Source of the DNA: Bacteroidota bacterium
GTDB taxonomy: Bacteria; Bacteroidota; Ignavibacteria; SZUA-365; JAADGX01
Length of the DNA stretch: 6,383 nt
Assembly (NCBI GenBank): GCA_027021285.1
Contig: JALUUP010000481.1
Coordinates: 1-6,383, forward strand
Reading direction: 5' to 3'
Part shown: positions 1-6,383 of the stretch, piece after piece
Layout: every line of letters begins with the position of its first letter
How positions within the stretch are numbered: the first letter of the stretch is position 1
The notes under the pieces: generated by a model
What the model saw: the letters and a program-made list of their open reading frames with translations, nothing else
Told to the model about the DNA's origin: nothing
Databases searched by the model: none
Made by a program: the position numbers and the translations under genes

Positions 1-1611
1 ACCGGACAGCGACCGCGCGGATGAATCCAGGCACAGATAGCCCGCGTCCGGCCGCTGGAAATAGTGAGCGCTCGAAGTCTGCACGCGCCTGATCGCCTCC
101 GGCTCGCCTTCGATGTAGCTGAACCCGGCATACCCGCTGAACTCGTACTCGCTCTTGTTGAAACGCCAGATCCAGTCGCCTCCCCCGGAAACCGCGCTCC
201 TGGTCATGATATCCGCCAGCGGATCGTTGGCCGTGAAGGCGCGATTCATACCGGTGAAGATAAATCCCGCTTTCGAAGCTTCTGCGCCGAACTCATGCTC
301 GACACGCGCCACGGCATAACCGGCGTACGGCATGACGCGAACGTTGCTAAAGCTGTCGGTTTCGACGTCGTACGTGCGGGCATATTCCTGGCTGGTGACC
401 GCGGCCAGGAATCCCGTGGAAAGCCCGGCCGGCGTTCGCCCCGTGAGCTTGGCCGCCCCAAGAATGGTCGTATTGTCCGGTCGGTCCACGTAATCGCCGG
501 AAGCCGGTCCGCGAGGCGCCTGGCCGATGCGCCGCGAGTAGAAGTAGCCGGGACCGTTGCCTTGCAAGAGCCTGCTGCCTTCGATGAAAAACGGGCGCTT
601 TTCGGGGAAGAACGTTTCGTAGGCGGAAAGGTTGACCTCGGCCGGATCGGCTTCCACCTGGCCGAAATCGGGATTGATGGCTGCATCCAGCGTCAGGTTT
701 GGTCCAAAACCCATCTTGAAATCCATGCCGACGCGTGTGTTGTAATTGAAAGCGCTTACGAACGGATTGGCCGCGTCAGGACGGCTGGGAGCGGTGATGC
801 TCCCGGCAACGTAGGGCAGCAATTCTATCCTGCTCGAGGGCCGGATTCCCTCGATACCGGTCAACGAACCAAAGCGCGACGACCAACCCGTTTCCTGCTT
901 GGGAACGAGCACCCAGTAGTCGTCCTCGTACAGGTTTGGAATGTACCGGTTGACGTTGATCCCCCACACCTGGCGACGGCGATCGTTGAACCGCAACTGT
1001 GAAAAGGGAATGCGGAACTCCGCCGTCCAGCACGTCGAATCGATCGACGTGGCAGCCTCCCACACGGGATCGAAGGAGTAATCGCGCCGGAATTCGCGGT
1101 CGTCCGGATGGTAGTAGTCGATGCGAACACCGGATGCGGTAACGCCGAAACTATAGGCCGTGCGCCTGTCGTGGTACGTGTCGAGGGAGATAATAATGCG
1201 TTCGGATTTTCCGGCGTTGTCGCGCCTGCTCATGTACGTTTGTAACCGTGTCCCCGGAGGATAGTACATGCGGGCGCCGATGTACAGCGCCTCGTCATCA
1301 TACAGGATCGCTACTTCGGTCCGACCGGACTCGGGCGCTCCTTCCACGGGGTCTTTTTGCCGGAAACCGGAAACGAATTGCGCATCCGCCCACCCTTTTT
1401 CGTCCAATCGCCCATCCAGATCGATTGCGGCGTGGAGGCTTACAGCAATCATGTGCTTGCTGGTCGTATCCTTGCCGATGAACGACGGCGGCGAGTATTC
1501 CGCTGAATATGCATTAACGATACGGTTGCCAAACGCGGGTGGCGTTGGCCCAACGACGGACAGGAGCAATCCCAACATCGTTGCGTAAAACGCGATATAT
1601 CTGGGTTTCAA
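1..1611 (-). CDS. Exported CBM9-like / DUF5916 family protein, 3' end beyond the window
   Basis: The minus frame is open for 537 codons from a TTG at 1611 to the left edge, so the C-terminus is missing. TTG is chosen because AGAGGA lies 5 nt upstream, no ATG or GTG occurs between it and the in-frame stop at 1644-1642, and the next ATG (codon 12) would cut the signal peptide and has no ribosome site. Residues 1-28 form a signal peptide (K2, R4, core to V20, likely cleavage near PPAFG). Residues about 60-225 resemble the CBM9-like beta-sandwich (IDLDGRLDEKGW, LYIGARMYY, FRIPFSQLRF). From about 256 the DUF5916 signature follows: NPDFGQVEADP at 313-323, FFPEKRPFFIEG at 334-345, then YSRRIG and ILGAAKLTGRTPAG. 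Family members run to roughly 700-900 aa, so a barrel-like C-terminal part is expected. The biochemical role is unknown; sugar binding is suggested only by the domain name. An outer-membrane or surface location is inferred. Family assignment is firm. Confidence 0.93.
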   Translation of the reverse strand, partial: MKPRYIAFYATMLGLLLSVVGPTPPAFGNRIVNAYSAEYSPPSFIGKDTTSKHMIAVSLHAAIDLDGRLDEKGWADAQFVSGFRQKDPVEGAPESGRTEVAILYDDEALYIGARMYYPPGTRLQTYMSRRDNAGKSERIIISLDTYHDRRTAYSFGVTASGVRIDYYHPDDREFRRDYSFDPVWEAATSIDSTCWTAEFRIPFSQLRFNDRRRQVWGINVNRYIPNLYEDDYWVLVPKQETGWSSRFGSLTGIEGIRPSSRIELLPYVAGSITAPSRPDAANPFVSAFNYNTRVGMDFKMGFGPNLTLDAAINPDFGQVEADPAEVNLSAYETFFPEKRPFFIEGSRLLQGNGPGYFYSRRIGQAPRGPASGDYVDRPDNTTILGAAKLTGRTPAGLSTGFLAAVTSQEYARTYDVETDSFSNVRVMPYAGYAVARVEHEFGAEASKAGFIFTGMNRAFTANDPLADIMTRSAVSGGGDWIWRFNKSEYEFSGYAGFSYIEGEPEAIRRVQTSSAHYFQRPDAGYLCLDSSARSLSG

Positions 1612-1811
1612 CCAATTCCTCTTGTATGCCGGAAAACAATTTCATGGCGCGTTCAATATAGCGACGAGAAGTCGTATGGCGCCATGTAAAACCCCGTCAC
1701 AAAACGGATGATTCCTGCTTGCGCCTGGCTGAAGCACGCGTGCGTTCCCGCATTTCCGGATTGCGTGTCGGTCAAAACGGATACGTTGGAAGGGCGCGTG
1801 AAGAACAGCGG
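1612..1811. other. Intergenic region ahead of the DUF5916 gene, with two 10-bp palindromes
   Basis: This 200-base gap has no convincing gene. It holds two perfect 10-bp palindromes, GCACGCGTGC at 1734-1743 and ATGGCGCCAT at 1676-1685, and a short dyad CGAC-GAGAA-GTCG at 1662-1674. A TATATT box on the minus strand at 1660-1655 could be a -10 element about 44 nt upstream of the start, but the sequence 17 nt further up is GGCGCC, so no -35 partner is seen. A promoter for the DUF5916 gene is likely somewhere here, but I cannot place it firmly. Confidence 0.35.
1616..1623 (-). promoter_or_regulatory. Ribosome binding site fixing the TTG start of the DUF5916 gene
   Basis: The minus strand reads AAGAGGAA followed by TTGG and then TTG. 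The AGGA core sits 5 nt from the TTG, a good Shine-Dalgarno spacing. It is the main reason to accept a rare start codon here. Confidence 0.7.
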
Positions 1812-1819
1812 TTACCGCT
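1807..1819. repeat. Short inverted repeat around the stop codon of the DUF2807 gene
   Basis: AGCGG-TTA-CCGCT is a perfect 5-bp stem whose 3-base loop is the TAA stop codon on the minus strand. Only a mildly T-rich GTTCTTC follows on that strand, so it is at best a weak terminator. Confidence 0.3.
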
Positions 1820-2510
1820 TCGAGACGCTCCCGGAGCCGGTGATATTCTTTTTCACCTCGGTCGGTTCTCCCGAATACAGCACGCTTCCGCTGCCCGTAA
1901 TATCCACGTCCAGCGATTCGGAAGCATAGACGGTAGCGTTCCCGGAACCGGTGATGGAAACCTCGACGCTCATGCTTTTCAGTTTAGCGGCATCGATATT
2001 GCCCGAACCCGCGACATCGACGGTAAGATTCTCTGTCTCTCCTTGCATGTGAATCATTCCCGACCCTGCAAGATCTGCGAGGACGGATTTCGTCTTCAAA
2101 CTAAAATCAACCGTACCAGATCCGCTGAGAGAAATATTGAACACGTTCGAGGTGAAGACAGAGCTTCCTTCGATGGAACCGGAACCGGTCAGCGACAGAC
2201 CGGTGAGATCCAGCACGTGAACGTACACTTTCACGGGGGCCTTCGAGCTGTAACATTTTTTCGAACCGATTACCAGTTTTTTTCCTTTCACCTCCGTGGT
2301 AATGAGAGGCATCACGTTGTCGTCCGCTTCGATTTTCAGCGACGGAGTACTGTCCAGTGTAACGTACACGTTTGCGCTACCCGCCAACTCGATGGTTTGA
2401 GCGCCGTCGAACTGGCGTTCTTCAGATGTGACGTTCCCTGATCCCTTGACACAGTTGAACTGGCAGGAATTAACAAAGAGAGCAATGGCTAGAAACAGTG
2501 CCGGTTTCAT
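1812..2510 (-). CDS. DUF2807 family (head GIN domain) putative lipoprotein
   Basis: This 232-aa protein has a short hydrophobic signal (MKPALFLAIALFVNSC) ending in a lipobox-like V-N-S-C, so C16 is a probable lipidated residue and the protein probably sits in the envelope. The body matches the DUF2807/GIN pattern: an early LAGSANVYVTL stretch, a lysine-rich hairpin (VKGKKLVIGSKK), then a ladder of Gly-Ser-Gly turns starting at residues 109, 130, 149, 168, 188, 206 and 225, spaced 18-21 residues. That regularity fits a right-handed beta-helix with one GSG turn per coil. Members are common in Bacteroidota. Pfam describes them as putative autotransporter-adhesin-like heads, but their function is not established. 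Two adjacent ATG codons are available; the second (2510) is chosen because GGGAGG lies 7 nt away, against 4 nt for the first (2513). It is 141 nt from the preceding gene and 200 nt from the next, so it is probably transcribed alone. Confidence 0.9.
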   Translation of the reverse strand: MKPALFLAIALFVNSCQFNCVKGSGNVTSEERQFDGAQTIELAGSANVYVTLDSTPSLKIEADDNVMPLITTEVKGKKLVIGSKKCYSSKAPVKVYVHVLDLTGLSLTGSGSIEGSSVFTSNVFNISLSGSGTVDFSLKTKSVLADLAGSGMIHMQGETENLTVDVAGSGNIDAAKLKSMSVEVSITGSGNATVYASESLDVDITGSGSVLYSGEPTEVKKNITGSGSVSKR

Positions 2511-2517
2511 CATGATG

Positions 2518-2523
2518 CCTCCC
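2518..2523 (-). promoter_or_regulatory. Strong ribosome binding site of the DUF2807 gene
   Basis: The minus strand reads GGGAGG, then CATC, then tandem ATG codons. The spacing is 4 nt to the first ATG and 7 nt to the second, which favours the second. Confidence 0.75.
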
Positions 2524-2600
2524 GTTTTGATAAAGGTGTTCTTGAAATGATATCAATTTATGGTGATTTTATTCCCACGAATGAATAAAGTCTTCGTTCA
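2524..2600 (-). promoter_or_regulatory. AT-rich leader, probable promoter region of the DUF2807 gene
   Basis: This stretch is clearly richer in A and T than the flanking genes. CATAAATTGATA on the minus strand (2562-2551) offers a -10-like CATAAA or a Bacteroidota-like TAAATTG, about 40-50 nt ahead of the start. The upstream partner element is poor (TTCATT or TTC in place of TTG), so the exact promoter is uncertain. Confidence 0.35.
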
Positions 2601-2605
2601 TCTTC

Positions 2606-2622
2606 CCGGCGGACTTCACCGG
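2606..2622. repeat. GC-rich hairpin between the propeller gene and the DUF2807 gene
   Basis: CCGGCG-GACTT-CACCGG on the plus strand forms a 6-bp stem with one G-T pair and a 5-nt loop. It lies 33 nt beyond the stop of the large gene. No T-run follows it on the minus strand, so a standard intrinsic terminator is not supported. Confidence 0.3.
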
Positions 2623-2654
2623 CAATCAACCCGCGAGGCATCACGAGACGACAC

Positions 2655-5234
2655 CTACCTGATCACGGCCAGTTTTTCCACAGCCATATCGTTGCCCGAG
2701 ACGACCCAGACGAGATAAACCCCTTCCGCCAGCGTCCCTGTATCAAATGTCAGTGTTTTTCTCTTCGATCTGTCTTCGGTCGTAAAATAGTGTTTCCGTA
2801 CCTGGCGCCCAAACACGTTTACAACTGATATCGCCAGCGGGCCCGTCCTTTTAGTGTAAATGGTCAGCGGTTCCTTTCTTCGAACCGGGTTCGGGAAAAC
2901 AGCGACATCAAACCGGCCTGGTATCGAACCACGCCGCGGTTTCACGGACTGTGTGCGCCTGTTCCCTACCCGCAAACCATTACCGAAACTGGTAACCCAT
3001 ATCTCGTTACTATCAAACGGGTTAAAGAATATCCTCTGCGGATGTTTGAACGGGTAACCGGTGACTTGCGTGAAAACGGGCTGCGCCGCGGTGACGTCCT
3101 TCGTAAACCACAGTCCCTGGTCCTCCGTCGTGAGATAGAGCTCCCCGGGATGGTTCGGATCCACCGCGCATGAGGAAACCCGGTCCAGGTCGCTGACGCG
3201 CGTCCAGGACTTCCCGCGATCAGTTGTTCGATACAATCCGCCCAGTCCGTTCGGCGCGCCTCCCCAACCACTGAACACGCAAGCGTACCACGTGTTCTGC
3301 TGGCTGTCGTGCGGATCCACGACCAGGTCACGCGTCCAGTACAGCATGCCCTGATCAGACCTGTCAATCCAGGAAGCGCCGTTGTCGGTGCTGACGAAAA
3401 CGCCGGAGCTGGGCGTAAACGCGCCCCTGGAATCCCGCCGCCCGGAGTAGCTGCAAACAATCGTACCATCGTTCAAAACGCGGATGCTTAGTGGATGCCC
3501 TTCCGTTCGCGGGGGTTCGGCCAGCTTCTTCCAGGTTGAATTCTTTCCCCTGTCGATGTCGGAGGAAACGTAAATCCCTCCTTCCGACCTGTGAACAACC
3601 GAGGCGTACAGCGTGTTCGGTCGTTGCGGATCTTCGGTCAACCAAACCACGGGACGCTTGAAATCATGCAGTGTCTGCCACGATGTTCCCCTGTCGGTGG
3701 ATATCATCACTTCGCCCGTTCCATCCAGGAGGTTATCGTCGAGGAACATGCTCTCGTAAATATCGTGCACGGACGACGTGGCCGCTACCAGGGTTTTCCC
3801 GCCCGACAACGACAACACGCAGTACACGGAATTGTAGTCGAGCCCCTGGTAATTCCTCGACCAGTATCGGCCTCCGTCGGTGCTCCGTATGCCGGTGATA
3901 TCGGTAAAACCAACAAAGATGTTCTTGGCATCGATCCACGTTACCCACCAGGCGCTCGTGTTTTCCAGGCCCGTGCCCCGGTAGTTCTTGCCCTTCGGAG
4001 TGTCCGTTCCCATCGGGTTCTGGTCATCGGGATGGACATACATCTGCCGCCACGTCCTGCCGCCGTCCGTGGTCGCGTGCGGAAAACCAAGGTCGGTTAT
4101 CACCGCGACATCGGGATTAACCGGAGATACTTCGAATCCAAGCGCATATTCTCCAAACCACCAATCGCTGTCCCCGCGATACCCCGACCACCCCGTGAAG
4201 ATGTTCTGGTTGCTGCGGGTTTTGAAAACCTCGAACCATGATTTCCCCCCGTTCGTCGTCTTGAAAACGATCGGATAGTACGTCGCGCCGTTGCCGCCCG
4301 CGACGTAAGCGATATCAAGATTATTCCCCGCCATTGACACGAAAAAAGGATGATCGTCCTGCGACAATCCCTGTGTCGATTTTACCCATCCTTGTGACGA
4401 TAATCCATCCAGAACATAAATCCCCTTGAATCCCCAGTGCTCACCGCCGTACATCCGCGGATAGATATCATCAAGTCCCAGCGTCACGCACATGAAACGA
4501 GTTTTCCCTCCTGCGGCTGCGCCGGTAAAAGAGACAATACCTTCCGATGACGGGATTCCGCTGATGGAGGCCAGGGTGAACGACGCGCCGTTATCGGTGG
4601 AAACAAGCAGTCCCCTGCTCGTTCCTATCACAATGGTGCCGCCGTCCCAGAACGCTCCCCCGACGTAGGCGCCGTCGTTATTGTTGTTGCTATAGATTTC
4701 ACGAAACGAGCTACCTCCGTTACCGGAGAAAAATACCCTGTCATAACTCGTGACGATCAATCGTTGCGTTGTCCCGGGATCGGCATACAAGTAATACACT
4801 TCGCCCTGTGTCGGATCATTCGGCAGGTCGAACCAGGTACGCCCGCCGTCAGTGCTCTTTACAGGCACTCGAAGGTCGTTCTTGAAATCGAAGTTTATCG
4901 TGTACAGTATCGAAGGATCGCTAGTAAACGCGACCTTGGAATCGGGCACGCAGCGAATTTCAGTGAACGGTACGACGTTCCACGACAATCCCATGTCGGT
5001 GGTGTGGAAAAGATCGGTCATATCGCACGCAATGTATATTTCCCCGGCATGAAACGGGCTGATACTGGGAGAGAACAGAGCCCCGCCTCCCCCCATCCCC
5101 CGCGGTTCCCATACCGCCGGTTGCGCGTGAACAGCGGAGACGGCGGCTACAAACAACAATGACAACAAGTACCGGCATACCCTTTCCCCAACGAATGCCG
5201 GAACAAACATTCCCCCAGGTGTCTTCTTCATCAT
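2655..5234 (-). CDS. Secreted GH74/sortilin-like BNR propeller protein with T9SS type A sorting domain
   Basis: This 859-aa protein has a signal peptide (basic stretch ERVCR at 17-21, core YLLSLLFVAAV, likely cleavage after AVHA37). A body of about 720 residues carries Asp-box motifs (S/T-x-D-x-G-x-S/T-W/F) starting near residues 78, 127, 170, 212, 326, 388, 451, 512, 557 (degenerate), 615 and 670. The number and length fit two seven-bladed propellers, as in GH74 xyloglucanases. The opening MGGGGALFSPSISP and CDMTD (70-74) resemble the GH74 N-terminus, where a catalytic Asp lies about 35 residues into the mature protein; D71 is mature residue 34. D491 (SVHDIYE) is a candidate partner, by inference. 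Residues about 774-859 are a Por-secretion type tail: FPNP at 780-783, NVFGRQV, LAEGVYLVWV, ending EKLAVIR. The product is expected to cross the outer membrane by T9SS and be released or anchored. The start follows GGGAG at 7 nt. A sugar-cleaving role is possible; a non-enzymatic surface propeller is the alternative. Confidence 0.92.
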   Translation of the reverse strand: MMKKTPGGMFVPAFVGERVCRYLLSLLFVAAVSAVHAQPAVWEPRGMGGGGALFSPSISPFHAGEIYIACDMTDLFHTTDMGLSWNVVPFTEIRCVPDSKVAFTSDPSILYTINFDFKNDLRVPVKSTDGGRTWFDLPNDPTQGEVYYLYADPGTTQRLIVTSYDRVFFSGNGGSSFREIYSNNNNDGAYVGGAFWDGGTIVIGTSRGLLVSTDNGASFTLASISGIPSSEGIVSFTGAAAGGKTRFMCVTLGLDDIYPRMYGGEHWGFKGIYVLDGLSSQGWVKSTQGLSQDDHPFFVSMAGNNLDIAYVAGGNGATYYPIVFKTTNGGKSWFEVFKTRSNQNIFTGWSGYRGDSDWWFGEYALGFEVSPVNPDVAVITDLGFPHATTDGGRTWRQMYVHPDDQNPMGTDTPKGKNYRGTGLENTSAWWVTWIDAKNIFVGFTDITGIRSTDGGRYWSRNYQGLDYNSVYCVLSLSGGKTLVAATSSVHDIYESMFLDDNLLDGTGEVMISTDRGTSWQTLHDFKRPVVWLTEDPQRPNTLYASVVHRSEGGIYVSSDIDRGKNSTWKKLAEPPRTEGHPLSIRVLNDGTIVCSYSGRRDSRGAFTPSSGVFVSTDNGASWIDRSDQGMLYWTRDLVVDPHDSQQNTWYACVFSGWGGAPNGLGGLYRTTDRGKSWTRVSDLDRVSSCAVDPNHPGELYLTTEDQGLWFTKDVTAAQPVFTQVTGYPFKHPQRIFFNPFDSNEIWVTSFGNGLRVGNRRTQSVKPRRGSIPGRFDVAVFPNPVRRKEPLTIYTKRTGPLAISVVNVFGRQVRKHYFTTEDRSKRKTLTFDTGTLAEGVYLVWVVSGNDMAVEKLAVIR

Positions 5235-5241
5235 GTCGATA

Positions 5242-5246
5242 CTCCC
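5242..5246 (-). promoter_or_regulatory. Ribosome binding site of the T9SS propeller gene
   Basis: The minus strand has GGGAG followed by TATCGAC (7 nt) and ATG at 5234. This favours the first of two adjacent ATG codons. Confidence 0.7.
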
Positions 5247-5302
5247 GGATAGTGGAAAACAGTATGATCTGGATACGTCAGTCCGTCGAATAAACGAGAC
5301 AG

Positions 5303-5326
5303 TACCTTTTTCTTACGAAAAAAGTA
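5303..5326. repeat. Imperfect dyad overlapping the -7 element
   Basis: TAC-C-TTTTT, a loop CTTACG, then AAAAA-A-GTA pairs over eight positions with one central mismatch. It covers the predicted -7 box. It could be an operator-like site or simply a weak, AT-only hairpin after the upstream gene. Confidence 0.35.
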
Positions 5327-5350
5327 TTGCACGCGAACGGAAAAAATCAA
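5319..5350 (-). promoter_or_regulatory. Bacteroidota-type promoter for the T9SS propeller gene
   Basis: The minus strand has TTG (5350-5348), 21 nt, then TACTTTTT (5326-5319). The known Bacteroidota primary-sigma consensus is TTTG or TTG, 19-21 nt, TAnnTTTG; here only the last base of the -7 element differs. The position implies a leader of about 80 nt before the ATG, and it lies in the gap after the radical SAM stop, so the large gene need not depend on readthrough. Confidence 0.5.
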
Positions 5351-5387
5351 GTGGAAGCAATATTCCCCGCCCGGATTTTGTCTTCCG

Positions 5388-6305
5388 TCACTCCGAATCG
5401 AATGAATCTCCGCGGTGAATACCGCATTGCCTTGCGAGCCGAACCGCGTCCTCCCATTCATCCCGCGTGGGGCGGCGGGAAAGCTCCGTGTAAGCGCCTG
5501 CGCGGTACACGGGCCGGTACTGGTCCATGACGTTCACGTAGGAATCCTTCGAAATATTTTCCGCGAGAAATTGCATAACCTTGTACGTTCCGGCGATGCG
5601 GTTGGGAAGAACAAGGTGACGAACGAGCAAACCGCGAACTGCAACGCCGTTCATCGTTTGCAGGTCGCCGACCTGTTCGTGCATTTCCCGCAGCGCCTGC
5701 CTGACAATCTTCCAGTAATTCTTTACCCCGGAGTACTTCTCAGCTCCGGCCGAATCCGAGTACTTCACATCGGGCATGTAAATATCAACGATCCCGTCCA
5801 GCAGCCGCAGTGTGGCGAGGGCGTCGTACCCCGAGGAATTGTACACGATCGGGAGACGGAATCCCCGCTCGACGGCAAGAGCAAGGGCTTCCAGCGCCTG
5901 GGCGACGACATGACTTGGAGTAACGAGATTCAGATTATGACAGCCGCGGTCCTGGAGATCGAGAAAAATGTCCGCCAGCTCGGCCGCGGTGACTTCTCTT
6001 CCCATCCGCATCTGGCTGATGTCATAGTTCTGGCAGAAGACACAACGCATGTTGCAGCCCGCGAAGAACACCGTTCCCGATCCGCGCAATCCCACGAGGA
6101 CGCTTTCCTCACCGAAATGAGGACCGGAGGAAGCCACCAACGCCAATCGGCCGACGCCGCACTCTCCGGTTTCGCCGGCAGCGCGGTTCGCCTTGCACGC
6201 GCGCGGACAGAGCACGCACGCTTCAAGCTGCTTCGTCACCGTTTCGACGCGCCGCGAGATTTCTCCACTGCGGAAAAGCGCGAGGTATGAGGGATAGGCT
6301 TTCAT
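5388..6305 (-). CDS. PflX-type (COG1313-like) radical SAM protein
   Basis: This 305-aa protein has the radical SAM cluster motif C84-N-M-R-C88-V-F-C91, which would bind a 4Fe-4S cluster and cleave S-adenosylmethionine. Ahead of it lies the family's second cysteine set C30-x2-C33-x3-C37...C49, inside CPRACKANR and GETGECG. Further family blocks are GPHFGEE (61-67), NLNLVTPSHV (124-133), VYNSSGYD (154-161), DIYMPDVKYSD (174-184) and VRHLVLPN (228-235). Length and layout match the PflX group, related to pyruvate formate-lyase activating enzymes but with no confirmed substrate. No formate-lyase-like glycyl radical enzyme is visible nearby, so the activase name should not be taken literally. It is expected in the cytoplasm. 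ATG 6305 is chosen since relatives begin close to the PSYL-L--SGE motif; a GTG at 6332 would add nine residues but falls inside a stable hairpin. The ribosome site is weak (AAGAAGA, 10 nt away). Confidence 0.9.
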   Translation of the reverse strand: MKAYPSYLALFRSGEISRRVETVTKQLEACVLCPRACKANRAAGETGECGVGRLALVASSGPHFGEESVLVGLRGSGTVFFAGCNMRCVFCQNYDISQMRMGREVTAAELADIFLDLQDRGCHNLNLVTPSHVVAQALEALALAVERGFRLPIVYNSSGYDALATLRLLDGIVDIYMPDVKYSDSAGAEKYSGVKNYWKIVRQALREMHEQVGDLQTMNGVAVRGLLVRHLVLPNRIAGTYKVMQFLAENISKDSYVNVMDQYRPVYRAGAYTELSRRPTRDEWEDAVRLARQCGIHRGDSFDSE

Positions 6306-6325
6306 CGTAAGTTCATCTTCTTGTC

Positions 6326-6349
6326 GGGGCACCCCCCTGTGGGTGCCCC
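6326..6349. repeat. Perfect 9-bp inverted repeat upstream of the radical SAM gene
   Basis: GGGGCACCC-CCCTGT-GGGTGCCCC is a GC-rich stem of nine perfect pairs with a 6-nt loop, ending 20 nt before the ATG at 6305. On the plus strand a TTTTATTGTT stretch begins 7 nt after the stem; on the minus strand no T-run follows. It may be an inefficient terminator, a leader structure of the radical SAM mRNA, or a copy of a dispersed palindrome. Confidence 0.6.
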
Positions 6350-6383
6350 AATCGCGTTTTATTGTTCAGCATAACCTCTACGC

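Noticed and set aside
64..1002. 312-codon plus-strand reading frame
   Set aside because: It lies opposite the DUF5916 gene, whose family motifs are clear. The product is low-complexity, rich in Arg, Gly and Ala, and matches no family I recognise.
1653..1685. Ten-codon minus-strand frame (MAPYDFSSLY) upstream of the DUF5916 gene as a leader peptide
   Set aside because: It is too short to judge, has only a GGGG run as a ribosome site, and shows no attenuator-like structure after it.
1719..2441. 240-codon plus-strand reading frame
   Set aside because: It is antisense to the DUF2807 gene. The regular codons for the Gly-Ser-Gly repeats keep stop codons out of the opposite frame.
3591..4241. 216-codon plus-strand reading frame
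   Set aside because: It is a shadow inside the T9SS propeller gene with no signal of its own.
5415..6290. 291-codon plus-strand reading frame
   Set aside because: It is antisense to the radical SAM gene, which has intact cysteine motifs. No ribosome site or recognisable domain was seen.
6326..6349. Intrinsic terminator for a minus-strand gene
   Set aside because: The stem is followed on the minus strand by GACAAGAAG, with no T-run.
6359..6383. Possible end of an upstream minus-strand gene (last codons then TAA at 6361-6359)
   Set aside because: Only seven sense codons are visible, which cannot be told from chance.
1..6383. A new multi-gene defence or metabolic system
   Set aside because: The four genes have separate gaps, one has its own promoter, and their families share no known pathway. 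A common location for three of them is not enough to claim a system.

Overview
The window reads as a piece of bacterial chromosome from the Bacteroidota or a close FCB-group relative. The strongest pointer is the C-terminal type IX secretion (T9SS) sorting domain on the large gene. A DUF5916 protein, a DUF2807 protein and one good Bacteroidota-style promoter (TTG, 21 nt, TAnnTTT-like) agree with this. The DNA is moderately GC-rich, and three of the four genes have clear Shine-Dalgarno sites. That fits a less AT-rich lineage such as Ignavibacteria or Rhodothermia better than Bacteroides or Flavobacterium, but this placement is inference.

All four genes lie on the minus strand, so the order of transcription runs from right to left. 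(1) 6305-5388 is a PflX-type (COG1313-like) radical SAM protein with two cysteine motifs. (2) 5234-2655 is a secreted protein of 859 aa with a signal peptide, about eleven Asp-box (BNR) motifs forming a probable double beta-propeller of the GH74/sortilin-like type, and a T9SS type A tail. (3) 2510-1812 is a probable lipoprotein of the DUF2807 beta-helix family with regularly spaced Gly-Ser-Gly turns. (4) 1611 to the left edge is the first 537 codons of an exported CBM9-like/DUF5916 protein. It starts at a TTG codon and runs off the window.

The gaps between genes are 153, 141 and 200 bases. They are long enough for separate promoters, and the clearest promoter lies ahead of the large secreted gene. 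Other structure in the gaps is a perfect 9-bp hairpin just upstream of the radical SAM gene, a dyad over the -7 element of the large gene's promoter, and several short palindromes.

Three of the four products are predicted to be exported to the envelope or outside the cell; the radical SAM protein is cytoplasmic. Nothing visible ties the four into one pathway. The window looks like ordinary chromosome with poorly characterised envelope genes, and I see no defence system, mobile element, CRISPR array, tRNA or rRNA. The long plus-strand reading frames opposite the genes look like codon-bias shadows.
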